In this document: positions 54,428 through 62,651 of the stretch, one piece after another
Position numbering within the stretch: position 1 is the stretch's first letter
How the letters are laid out: each line of letters starts with the position of its first letter
Origin: Actinopolyspora erythraea
GTDB lineage: Bacteria > Actinomycetota > Actinomycetes > Mycobacteriales > Pseudonocardiaceae
Length of the DNA: 64,000 nucleotides
Assembly: GCF_002263515.1 (NCBI RefSeq)
Contig: NZ_CP022752.1
Coordinates: 4,650,001-4,714,000 of the forward strand
Direction of reading: 5' to 3'
The notes under the pieces: generated by a model
The model's database searches: none
What the model saw: the letters and a program-made list of their open reading frames with translations, nothing else
Told to the model about the DNA's origin: nothing
Position numbers and translations under genes: made by a program

Positions 54428-55663
54428 TCAGGAGTACCAGCCGGGTTCGGGAACCTCGTTGCACAGCTGGTAGCGCCCCAGCTCGCGACGCTGGTACGCG
54501 ACCGGGTCGTGCACCGTGTGAGTGCGGACGTTGCGCCAGAACCGATCGAAGCCGTACTTCGTGGCAGTGGAGCGGGCCCGGCTCACCTCGAAGATGCGGG
54601 TCGTGATCTCCAGAGCCACCTCGTCGGCACGGGACTTGACCGCGGCGGTTCGGATCTTGTGCTCCCCACGGCCGCGTTCGGTCAGCGCCGCCGGGTCACG
54701 GTGGATCTCCACGTTCTCCTGGGCGACCTGGTCGACGAGGGCCTCGGCGGCCCACAGCTTCGCGGTCAGGTCACCGATGGTGTCGATCACGCTGGGTTCG
54801 TCGTAGGTGTGCTCGTAACCTCCCCAGGGCTTGCCGTTGGTCAGCGTGTACTTGACGGTCTCGTTGAGCGCGCCGCGGGCGATGCCCAACCAGAAGCTGG
54901 CCATGACGAGCTGGCCGGTCGGGATCTGCATGGTGCCGTACGGGGTGGACCGGAACTCGCCGTCGACGAAGCCGAGCGCGTCCTCCCAGGGAACGTGGAT
55001 GTTCTCGATGAACATGCCGCCGCTCTCGGTCAGCCGCTGTCCCATGTTGTCCCAGTTGTTCATCGGCGTCAGGCCCGGCTGTTGGCTGGGTACCATCGCG
55101 AACACGTGGGTGCCGGTTCCCTCGATCACGCCTTCCAGGCAGGTCAGGTCGGAAACCCTGGCTCCGGTGGCGAAGAACTTCTTGCCGTTGAACACCAGGT
55201 GGTCACCTTTGTCGGTGATCACCACGTCCTTGTCCCGGGAGTTGATGGCTCCGGCCAGAAACAGGTTGTTGCGTGCCACCTCCGCCTCGAAGCGGGCGGC
55301 CTGTTCCGGGGTCCCGATGAAGCGGGGCACGAAGTTCCACTGGTAGTGGTAGCCCAGCAGGTGCCCGATCGAACCGTCCGCTGTGGACACGGCACGGACC
55401 ACCCTGAACGCGGTCGACCACTCCTGTCCGCCGCCACCGTGCTCGGTGGGCCCCAGCAGCGTGGTCAGGCCGGAGTCCTTCAGCAGCGCCACCTCCGCGT
55501 ACGGTGTCTGGTTCGCCCGGTCCCGTTCCGCGGCATCGACCGCGAGGATCTCCGCTACTTCGTAGGCCCGCTGCTCCCATTCCCGCGCGGTGGTGGGCCG
55601 AACCGTCCAGTGTCCCGGTGACTGAGGATTGAGAAAGGTCTGTGATCCTACCGTGATGGTCAT
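54428..55663 (-). CDS. Acyl-CoA-dehydrogenase-fold flavin monooxygenase (DszC/SfnC-like)
   Basis: 411 residues with the acyl-CoA dehydrogenase fold: N-terminal helices, a beta domain (FNGKKFFATGARVSDLTCLEG), and a C-terminal helical domain ending RTHTVHDPVAYQRRELG, typical of DszC/SfnC-type two-component monooxygenases. These use reduced flavin from a separate reductase for S-, N- or C-oxygenation (dibenzothiophene, amines, indole or indole-3-acetate in characterised relatives). True acyl-CoA dehydrogenases end differently and this enzyme has no CoA-pathway partners nearby. ATG at 55663 with GGAG about 8 nt upstream. First gene of the monooxygenase-AKR-exporter set. Confidence 0.82.
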   Translation of the reverse strand: MTITVGSQTFLNPQSPGHWTVRPTTAREWEQRAYEVAEILAVDAAERDRANQTPYAEVALLKDSGLTTLLGPTEHGGGGQEWSTAFRVVRAVSTADGSIGHLLGYHYQWNFVPRFIGTPEQAARFEAEVARNNLFLAGAINSRDKDVVITDKGDHLVFNGKKFFATGARVSDLTCLEGVIEGTGTHVFAMVPSQQPGLTPMNNWDNMGQRLTESGGMFIENIHVPWEDALGFVDGEFRSTPYGTMQIPTGQLVMASFWLGIARGALNETVKYTLTNGKPWGGYEHTYDEPSVIDTIGDLTAKLWAAEALVDQVAQENVEIHRDPAALTERGRGEHKIRTAAVKSRADEVALEITTRIFEVSRARSTATKYGFDRFWRNVRTHTVHDPVAYQRRELGRYQLCNEVPEPGWYS

Positions 55664-55843
55664 GTCCGATCTCCAGTCCAATGGTTGTTCGTCCGGCGTC
55701 ACCGTCGGGTGCCGCCTGATGAGAACGCTATGAAAGGGGGCTCTCCGGGCTCTCTCAGCTCGTTCTCAAACCCGATGTGCGGTGCGAAAGGATTCATGTT
55801 CAACGGGTGGTCGCCGACACGTTGTTTCGCGAGAATGGGAAAG

Positions 55844-56875
55844 ATGAACGCAGCAGAGAATGTCTTCTTCCCGGACTCCGACGAGAACTCGCCCTCTACG
55901 GTTGATTTCACCGCGCGGATAGCCGCGGACGGCGTGTGGCCGGTACAGAGCGGCCGATACAGGCTGGTCGTCAGCCGGGCCTGCCCGTTCTCCGGCAGAG
56001 CTCTGGTGACGCGCCGCCTGATGGGGCTGGAACACGCGTTGTCGCTGGCGGTCACCGATCCGATCCAGGACGACCGAAGCTGGCACTTCGGCCTCGACCC
56101 CGCCGGACGGGACCCGGTACTCGGCATCGAGTTCCTCGCCGAGGCCTACCGGGCAGCGGACCCCGCCTACGACGGCGGAGTCAGCGTGCCCGCGATCGTG
56201 GACATCCCCAGCGGCAAGCTGGCCACCAACGACCACACCCGGATCACGCTCGATCTGGCCACCGAGTGGGGTGAGCACCAGCGTCCCGGTGCTCCCGACC
56301 TGTATCCCGAGGAACGGCGGGACGAGATCGACGAGATCAACGACCTGTTGGCCGACGACCTGAACTACGGCGTCTACACCTGCGGCCTCGCCGAGACCCA
56401 GCAGCAGTACTCCGCGGCCTTCCGGAAGCTGTTCGACCGACTCGACTGGCTCGAACAGCGCCTGAGCGGTCAGCGTTATCTGGTGGGCGAGACGATCACC
56501 GAATCCGATATCCGCTTGTTCACCAGCCTCGTGCGGTTCGACTCCGTCTACCACGGACACTTCCGGTGCAACCGGAACAAGCTCACCGAGATGCCCGCGC
56601 TGTGGGCCTACGCCCGGGACCTGTTCCAGACACCGGGATTCGGCGACACGGTGCACTTCACCGATATCAAGCGGCACTATCACCTGGTGCTGCCCCACCT
56701 CGACGAGAACCGGATCATCCCGGAGGGGCCGGATCTGTCGGGCTGGTGGCGACCGCACGGCAGGCAGGAGCTCGGGGGGCGGCCGTTCGGAGACGGCACA
56801 CCCCCCGGTCCCGCTCCGGACGATGAGCGCTGGACGGATCCGCTCAGCGCAGGTGCGACTGGAGCAGTTCGCTGA
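55844..56875 (+). CDS. Glutathionyl-hydroquinone-reductase-like (Xi-class GST) enzyme
   Basis: About 343 residues, Xi-class GST fold. The catalytic Cys is in ACPFSGR (canonical CPWAHR in proteobacteria), the cis-Pro loop is SVPAIVD, and the C-terminal helical domain has ETITESDIRLFTSLVRFDSVYHGHFRCN. These enzymes remove a thiol from thiol-hydroquinone adducts. Actinobacteria use mycothiol instead of glutathione, so a mycothiol-dependent reaction is likely (inference). The start is uncertain: ATGs at 55835 and 55844 have weak ribosome sites, and the frame is open from 55685. Its 3' end overlaps the DAHP synthase 3' end by 32 bp. Confidence 0.8.
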   Translation: MNAAENVFFPDSDENSPSTVDFTARIAADGVWPVQSGRYRLVVSRACPFSGRALVTRRLMGLEHALSLAVTDPIQDDRSWHFGLDPAGRDPVLGIEFLAEAYRAADPAYDGGVSVPAIVDIPSGKLATNDHTRITLDLATEWGEHQRPGAPDLYPEERRDEIDEINDLLADDLNYGVYTCGLAETQQQYSAAFRKLFDRLDWLEQRLSGQRYLVGETITESDIRLFTSLVRFDSVYHGHFRCNRNKLTEMPALWAYARDLFQTPGFGDTVHFTDIKRHYHLVLPHLDENRIIPEGPDLSGWWRPHGRQELGGRPFGDGTPPGPAPDDERWTDPLSAGATGAVR

Positions 56876-58262
56876 CCCGGAAGGCCAGTTCGACGGACTG
56901 CCCGGCGTTGAGCCTGGGATCGCACGCCGTCTCGTAGCGAGTGCCCAGGTCAGCGTCGAGCACCTTCTCGAGGCCACCGAGGCATTCGGTGACGTGCTCG
57001 CCGGTGAGTTCCAAGTGCAGCCCGCCGGGCCGAACCCCTTCCTCCCCCGCGACGGTGAAGAATCCGTCGATCTCGGCGAGGATGTCGGCGAGCCGACGGG
57101 TCTTGTACCCGCTGTTCGAGCGGAACGTGTTGCCGTGCATGGGATCGCACGCCCACACCACCGGATGTTCGGTCTCGCGCACCGCGCGCAGCAGTGGCGG
57201 CAGCAGATCGTGGACCCGCTCGGCCCCCATCCGGGAGATGAGCACCAGCCTGCCCGCGACATAGCCGGGATCGAGCCGATCGCACAGCTCCTGCAGCTGT
57301 TCGGGATCGGTCGACGGACCGATCTTGACCCCGACCGGGTTGGCCACGCCGGAGAGGAACTCGACGTGCGCGCCGTCGAGCTGACGCGTTCGGTCTCCCG
57401 CCCACACCATGTGCGCGCTGGTGTCGAACCAGCGACCGGTGTCGGCGTCGTACCGGGTCAGCGCCTGTTCGAAGTCCAGCAGCAATGCCTCGTGGGACGT
57501 GTAGAGCTCGTTCGGTGCCGCGCCTTCGCTCACCCCGAAGGCGGACATGAACCGCAGCGCCCGATTGACGTCCTCGGAGATCTCGGCATGACTTCCTCCG
57601 CCGGTGCGGCGGACGAAGTCCTCGTTGCCAGTGTGCAACCGATGCAGCTCGGTGCCGCTTTCCCGAACGAGCCCGTGCAGCACGTTCAGCGTCGCCGACG
57701 CGCTGTGGTACGCCTTCATCAGGCGCTCCGGAGCGGGCGTCCTCGCGGGCAGCGAGGGTTCCGGGCAGTTGACGATGTCGCCTCGATAGACCGGCAGTTC
57801 CACGCCGTCGACCGTCTCCACGGGACTGCTGCGCGGTTTGGCGTACTGCCCCGCGAGCCTGCCGACGGTGACTGTCGGCAGACCGGAACCGTAGGTCATG
57901 AGCACGGCCATCCGCAGGATGGTCCGCACCTTCCCGCGCACCTCCGCTTCGGCACAGGAGTCGAAGCGTTCCGCGCAGTCGCCCGCCTGCAGCAGGAACG
58001 CCCTGCCCTCGGCCACTCCCGCCAATCGCCGCTGTAGTCGTTGGATCTCGCCGGGTGGGACCAGCGGAGGTAACAGCGAGATCTGCTCAGCGACCTCGGC
58101 CAGCCTTTCCGGGTCCGGCCAGTCGGGCTGCTGTTGGACCGGACGCCCGCGCCAGGAGTCCAGGTCCCACCAGCTCGGGGCATGGTGCACGGCGCCGGGG
58201 AACGTGGCGACCGCGGCGGAGTTCTCCGGCCGCTCCTGAGTGAGCACGTCGTTCATCCGCAT
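56844..58262 (-). CDS. Class II DAHP synthase
   Basis: 472 residues, plant/mycobacterial-type 3-deoxy-D-arabino-heptulosonate-7-phosphate synthase, the first shikimate-pathway step. The metal-binding Cys is in LLQAGDCAERF. Other motifs: GRLAGQYAKPRS, YRGDIVNCPEP, EALLLDFEQALTRYD, GPSTDPEQL, LISRMGAERV, VWACDPMHGNT and GGLHLELTGEHVTECLGG. The ATG at 58262 has AAGGAG 11 nt upstream; a second ATG at 58256 overlaps the trpA stop. It is last in the trp operon, an arrangement known from the calcium-dependent-antibiotic cluster of Streptomyces coelicolor, where a class II enzyme sits with trpC, D, E and G genes. Confidence 0.95.
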   Translation of the reverse strand: MRMNDVLTQERPENSAAVATFPGAVHHAPSWWDLDSWRGRPVQQQPDWPDPERLAEVAEQISLLPPLVPPGEIQRLQRRLAGVAEGRAFLLQAGDCAERFDSCAEAEVRGKVRTILRMAVLMTYGSGLPTVTVGRLAGQYAKPRSSPVETVDGVELPVYRGDIVNCPEPSLPARTPAPERLMKAYHSASATLNVLHGLVRESGTELHRLHTGNEDFVRRTGGGSHAEISEDVNRALRFMSAFGVSEGAAPNELYTSHEALLLDFEQALTRYDADTGRWFDTSAHMVWAGDRTRQLDGAHVEFLSGVANPVGVKIGPSTDPEQLQELCDRLDPGYVAGRLVLISRMGAERVHDLLPPLLRAVRETEHPVVWACDPMHGNTFRSNSGYKTRRLADILAEIDGFFTVAGEEGVRPGGLHLELTGEHVTECLGGLEKVLDADLGTRYETACDPRLNAGQSVELAFRVSELLQSHLR

Positions 58263-59038
58263 GCTGTCAACAACTCCTTCACCAAACCGACGGGGTCGCG
58301 CCCCGCCTCGATTTCCGCCACGATCGCGCTGCCGACGACTGCCGCGTCGGCGTGGCCGCGCAGTTGTTCGAGATGTCGCGGGGTCGAGATGCCGAACCCG
58401 GCGGCTACCGGCAACGAGGTGTGTCGGTTGGCCAGTGCCAGCACGTCCCCAACTCCGGTGGGCATCGTGTCGCGGTTACCCGTGATGCCGGTGAGCGTCA
58501 CCGCGTAGACGAAGCCACGCGAGGCACCGCAGATCGCGGCGGCGCGTTCCTCCGAGCTGGTGGGTGCGACGAGGAACACCGGATCCAGCCCGGCCGCGGT
58601 CAGCTCCCCGGTCACGGTCGCGGATTCCTCGACAGCCAGATCGGGCAGAATCACGCTGGACACCCCGGCCTGCGCGGCGTCGCGCGCGAACTCGCGCACC
58701 CCGTAGGCCAGCACTGGGTTGAGGTAGGTCATCAACACCACCGGCGCGGCGTGTTCCGCGGCGATCTCGGCGGCCACCTCCAGGCACCCCTCGGTCGTCG
58801 TTCCGGCGTCGAGGGCCCGTTGCCCCGCGTGCTGGATGACCGGCCCGTCGGCCAGTGGATCGCTGTAGGGCATTCCCAGTTCGACGACCGCCGCGCCGGA
58901 CCCCGCGAGTCTGCGTCCGGTCTCGACGGTGGTTTTCCTGTCGGGATGCCCCGCCATCAAGTACGGCACCAGTGCGAGCCCGCCGTCGGACCTGCGCAGC
59001 CGGGTGCTCAGCACCGAACCAGTCTCCGTCGTCGTCAT
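58253..59038 (-). CDS. trpA: Tryptophan synthase alpha chain
   Basis: 261 residues, TIM barrel, cleaves indole-3-glycerol phosphate. The catalytic Glu and Asp are in VVELGMPYSDPLADGPVIQ, and the family segment is LTGITGNRD...GFGISTPRHLEQL. ATG at 59038 overlaps the trpB stop by one base (TGATG), and the frame's upstream extension lies inside trpB. Normal length. Confidence 0.96.
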   Translation of the reverse strand: MTTTETGSVLSTRLRRSDGGLALVPYLMAGHPDRKTTVETGRRLAGSGAAVVELGMPYSDPLADGPVIQHAGQRALDAGTTTEGCLEVAAEIAAEHAAPVVLMTYLNPVLAYGVREFARDAAQAGVSSVILPDLAVEESATVTGELTAAGLDPVFLVAPTSSEERAAAICGASRGFVYAVTLTGITGNRDTMPTGVGDVLALANRHTSLPVAAGFGISTPRHLEQLRGHADAAVVGSAIVAEIEAGRDPVGLVKELLTACG

Positions 59039-60243
59039 CACGCACCTCCCGGCACGGCCGCCGACTCGTCGGCGGGCACCTCGGTTTCGGCAACGGTGTG
59101 CAGGTCCTTGTCCCCGCGACCGGAGAGGCACACCAGGACACGGCCGCCACGGCCGAGAGCTCGGGCCCGCACTCCCGCGTGGTGCAGCACGTGCGAGGTT
59201 TCGAGCGCCGGGATGATGCCCTCGGAGCTCGTGCACAACCGGAAGGCGGCCAGGGCGTCGGTGTCCTCGACGGGGAGGTAACTGGCTCGTCCGGTGTCGG
59301 AGAGCATCGCGTGCTCCGGCCCGACTCCCGGGTAGTCCAGTCCGGCGGCGACCGAGTGCGTCCGCCGAATCTGACCCGCCGCGTCCTGCAGCAACAGGCT
59401 GTAGCTGCCGTGCAGTACTCCCGGTGTGCCTCCGGCGGCGCCCGCCGCGTGCTCGCCCGAGACCAGACCCCGTCCGCCCGCTTCGACACCGACGAGTTCG
59501 ACACCGGGATCGTCGCGGAAAGCGGTGAACATACCGATGGAGTTGGATCCACCACCGACGCAGGCCATGACGACGTCCGGTAGCGTCCCGAACTCGCTCA
59601 GGTACTGCTCACGTGCCTCGTCCCCGATGACTCGCTGCAGGTCTCGCACCATCTCGGGGTACGGAGCGGGCCCGACCGCGGAACCGATGACGTAGTGCGT
59701 GTCGCGCACGTGGGTCACCCAGTCCCGGATCGCCTCGGAGGTGGCGTCCTTCAACGTGGCTGTGCCGGACTCCACCGCGCGCACTTCGGCGCCGAGCATG
59801 CGCATGCGCCGTACGTTGACCTCCTGACGCCGCATGTCCTCGACGCCCATGTAGACCACGCAGGCCAACCCGAACCGCGCGCACACGGTTGCTGTGGCCA
59901 CACCGTGCTGCCCCGCGCCCGTCTCGGCGATGATGCGCCGCTTCCCCATCCGGACGGCCAGAATCACCTGTCCCAGTGCGTTGTTGAGCTTGTGCGCACC
60001 GGTGTGGCACAGGTCCTCCCGCTTGAAGTGGATCGTGGCGCCACCGTGGTACTCGGACAGTCGCTGTGCCTCGTACAGTGGGGTGGGCCGCCCGACGAAC
60101 TTCCGCTGGTGGTCGCGGAGTTCGGCGAGGAATTCCGGATCGTGCCGTAGCGTCCGCCACGCGGTCGCCAACTCGTCCAGCGCGACCATGAGCGTCTCCG
60201 GTACGTAGCGTCCGCCGAACCGTCCGAATCTGCCGTCGTTCAT
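59038..60243 (-). CDS. trpB: Tryptophan synthase beta chain
   Basis: 401 residues, PLP-dependent; condenses indole with serine. PLP Lys in [18 protein letters not shown], catalytic Glu region [16 protein letters not shown], and phosphate-binding loop [12 protein letters not shown]. TrpB1 type, matching the linked trpA. ATG at 60243 overlaps the trpC stop (ATGA). Confidence 0.97.
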   Translation of the reverse strand: MNDGRFGRFGGRYVPETLMVALDELATAWRTLRHDPEFLAELRDHQRKFVGRPTPLYEAQRLSEYHGGATIHFKREDLCHTGAHKLNNALGQVILAVRMGKRRIIAETGAGQHGVATATVCARFGLACVVYMGVEDMRRQEVNVRRMRMLGAEVRAVESGTATLKDATSEAIRDWVTHVRDTHYVIGSAVGPAPYPEMVRDLQRVIGDEAREQYLSEFGTLPDVVMACVGGGSNSIGMFTAFRDDPGVELVGVEAGGRGLVSGEHAAGAAGGTPGVLHGSYSLLLQDAAGQIRRTHSVAAGLDYPGVGPEHAMLSDTGRASYLPVEDTDALAAFRLCTSSEGIIPALETSHVLHHAGVRARALGRGGRVLVCLSGRGDKDLHTVAETEVPADESAAVPGGA

Positions 60244-61043
60244 ACCTGGCTCAACTCCTCGATCTTCGCCTCGGGGCGGCTCGACCGCATCAGCGATTCG
60301 CCGACCAGAGCGGCGTCGGCGCCGGTGCGGCGCAACCTGCGCGCGTCGGTCACCGAACGCAGGCCGCTTTCGCCGACCAGTACGCGGTCGTGACCGATCC
60401 GCGCGCGCAACCGCTCCGTGCGGGTCATGTCGATGCCGAAGGTGTGCAGGTCGCGGTGATTGACACCGATGACCCGGGCGTCCACTTCCAAGGCGGTGTC
60501 GACCTCGTCCTCGTCGTGGACTTCCACGAGGGCTTCCATGCCGAGTTCCCTCGCGCACTTCAACAGGGCCGCCATCCGCTCGGTGGACAGCACGGAGGCG
60601 ATGAGCAGCACGGCATCGGCCCCCAGCGCACGTGCCTCGACCACCTGGTACTCGTCGGTGACGAAGTCCTTGCGCAGCAACGGCAGCGATGTCTCGGGGC
60701 GGATCACGCGCAGGTGTTCGGGGCTGCCTCCGAATCCCTCCTCGTGGGTGAGCACGGAGATCGCCGAGGCTCGCGAGCGGTCGTAGACCCGAGCCAGCTC
60801 CTCCGGCCGGTAGCCGGCTGTCAGGGAGCCCTTCGAGGGGCTGCGCCGTTTCATCTCGGCGATCACGCTCAGTCCGGGACGGCTCAGCGCGGCCAACAGA
60901 TCTCGAGCGGGCTCCGCCCTGTCGGCACCGCGGGCGACGTCGGCCAGGGGACGGACCGTCCTGCGTCGATCGGTCTGCCGCTGGGACGCGGCTACGAGGG
61001 CGGTCAGCATGGTCCTGGACGGCCCGCTGGTCGCAGTAGTCAT
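60240..61043 (-). CDS. trpC: Indole-3-glycerol-phosphate synthase
   Basis: 267 residues, TIM barrel. [15 protein letters not shown] carries the conserved Lys and Ser, [14 protein letters not shown] the second catalytic Lys, and VGESGLRS the phosphate loop. The usual NNRDL motif reads VNHRDLHTF. There is no fused or adjacent trpF; actinobacteria normally use PriA for that step, so its absence is expected. Overlaps trpD and trpB by 4 bp on each side. Confidence 0.95.
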   Translation of the reverse strand: MTTATSGPSRTMLTALVAASQRQTDRRRTVRPLADVARGADRAEPARDLLAALSRPGLSVIAEMKRRSPSKGSLTAGYRPEELARVYDRSRASAISVLTHEEGFGGSPEHLRVIRPETSLPLLRKDFVTDEYQVVEARALGADAVLLIASVLSTERMAALLKCARELGMEALVEVHDEDEVDTALEVDARVIGVNHRDLHTFGIDMTRTERLRARIGHDRVLVGESGLRSVTDARRLRRTGADAALVGESLMRSSRPEAKIEELSQV

Positions 61044-62071
61044 ACCGTGTTCCTCATCGGTTGTGGTTGTTCTCGGGAAACCTCGATCCAGCGGGTGAGC
61101 AGTGCGCTCGCGGCGCCACTGTCGATCGCCCGCGAGGCCAGCGCCGTCCCCTCGTGCCAGTCCTCGGCGCGTCCGGCCGCGCGCAGCCCGGCGGCCGCGT
61201 TGAGCAGCACCACGTCCCTGGCCGGCCCCGGATCGCCTGCCAGGACGCGGCGAATGATCTCGGCGTTGAGCCCGCGGTCCCCTCCGGCGAGCCGGGACGC
61301 GTGCGCCGGGGACAGCCCGAGTTCGGTGGGGCTGAGCCGGTACTCGCTACAGCTGCCTTCCCGGATCTCGACCACCCGCGACGGGGCACCGAGGCTGAGC
61401 TCGTCCATGCCGTCCTCGGCGTGAAAGACCATCACCCGGTGCACGCCCAGCCGTGCCAGCACCTCGGCCATCGGCCTGACCAGGTCGGGCCGGGGCACGC
61501 CCAGCGTCTGGTACCTGGCACCCGCCGGGTTGCACAGCGGGCCGAGCAGGTTGAACACCGTCGGCACGCCCAGCTCCCGGCGTATCGAGCTGACTCGCCC
61601 GAAAGTCGGGTGAAACACCGGCGCGAACAAGAAGGTGATGCCGATCTCGCGCAGGCAGTGCGCGGCTTCCCTCGGCTCGGAGTCGATACGGACTCCGAGC
61701 TCCTCCAGCACGTCGGCGCTTCCGCAGTTCGAGGATACGCTGCGATTGCCGTGCTTGGCGACGGGCACTTCGCAGGCGGCGACGACCAGAGCCGTCGCGG
61801 TGGAGATGTTGAAGGTGTTGTGGCCGTCTCCGCCGGTGCCGCAGACGTCCAGGACGTCCCCCTCGAAAGGCACCGGCAGGGCGAGGGAACGCGCGGTGGT
61901 GGCCATGCCGACGATCTCGTCGACGGTCTCGCCACGTGCGGCCATCGCCATCGCCAGCCCGGCGATCCGCGCCGGGGGCTGCTCACCTCGCATGATCGAG
62001 CCGAACGCCGACTGCGCTTCGTCCTCGGTGAGCGAATGTCCCCGGCAGACGGTTCTCAGTTGGTCACGCAT
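61040..62071 (-). CDS. trpD: Anthranilate phosphoribosyltransferase
   Basis: 343 residues. Binds anthranilate and PRPP. Visible PRPP loop [37 protein letters not shown], and the anthranilate-tunnel region [20 protein letters not shown] with [11 protein letters not shown]. Overlaps trpG by 8 bp. Normal length. Confidence 0.96.
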   Translation of the reverse strand: MRDQLRTVCRGHSLTEDEAQSAFGSIMRGEQPPARIAGLAMAMAARGETVDEIVGMATTARSLALPVPFEGDVLDVCGTGGDGHNTFNISTATALVVAACEVPVAKHGNRSVSSNCGSADVLEELGVRIDSEPREAAHCLREIGITFLFAPVFHPTFGRVSSIRRELGVPTVFNLLGPLCNPAGARYQTLGVPRPDLVRPMAEVLARLGVHRVMVFHAEDGMDELSLGAPSRVVEIREGSCSEYRLSPTELGLSPAHASRLAGGDRGLNAEIIRRVLAGDPGPARDVVLLNAAAGLRAAGRAEDWHEGTALASRAIDSGAASALLTRWIEVSREQPQPMRNTV

Positions 62072-62651
62072 GGTGCGGCTCCAGAAAGTTCGCCATGAGT
62101 TGCTTGCCCTCGACGCTGAGTACGGACTCGGGGTGGAACTGCATGCCGAAGGTCGGGTGCTCGCGGTGGCGCAGCCCCATCACCACGCCCTCCGAGGTCC
62201 AAGCGTTGATCACCAGTTCCTGTGGTACCGAGGCGGGATCAACGACCAGTGAGTGATAGCGGGTGGACGACAGCGGATTGGGCAGTCCGGCGAACACTCC
62301 GCTGCCGTCGTGCTCGATCATCGAGGTCTTGCCGTGGACCGGATCGCCGCGCACCACATCGGCGCCGAAAGCGGCACCGATGCTCTGGTGCCCCAGGCAC
62401 ACGCCCAGGATCGGCATCCGCCCACTGAGCCGCCGAATCGCCGGGATCGACACCCCCGCCCGCTCCGGGGAGCACGGCCCCGGTGAGATCACCAACCGGT
62501 CGTGTCCGAGAAGCGCTCGCACTGTCGTCTCGTCGTTGCGGTACACGACCGGTTCCGCACCGAGCTCGGCGAGGTAGTGCACGAGGTTGTAGGTGAACGA
62601 GTCGTAGTTGTCCAGGACGGCGACCAGCGTTCGACGGGCGTTCGGGCTCAT
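62064..62651 (-). CDS. trpG: Anthranilate synthase component II (glutamine amidotransferase)
   Basis: 195 residues. Class I amidotransferase with nucleophile Cys in GVCLGHQSIG and the His-Glu pair in MQFHPES; LVISPGPCSPERAG is the typical TrpG/PabA oxyanion region. Overlaps the trpE stop by 4 bp. The operon context supports anthranilate rather than 4-amino-4-deoxychorismate synthesis. Confidence 0.95.
   Translation of the reverse strand: MSPNARRTLVAVLDNYDSFTYNLVHYLAELGAEPVVYRNDETTVRALLGHDRLVISPGPCSPERAGVSIPAIRRLSGRMPILGVCLGHQSIGAAFGADVVRGDPVHGKTSMIEHDGSGVFAGLPNPLSSTRYHSLVVDPASVPQELVINAWTSEGVVMGLRHREHPTFGMQFHPESVLSVEGKQLMANFLEPHHA

Noticed and set aside
54428..55663. Reading this gene as a fatty-acid beta-oxidation acyl-CoA dehydrogenase
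   Set aside because: The C terminus matches two-component monooxygenases, there are no CoA-pathway genes around it, and a flavin reductase is encoded in the same cluster.
60240..61043. A missing trpF as a sign of an incomplete trp operon
   Set aside because: Actinobacteria normally use the bifunctional PriA from the his pathway for this step, so no trpF is expected here.
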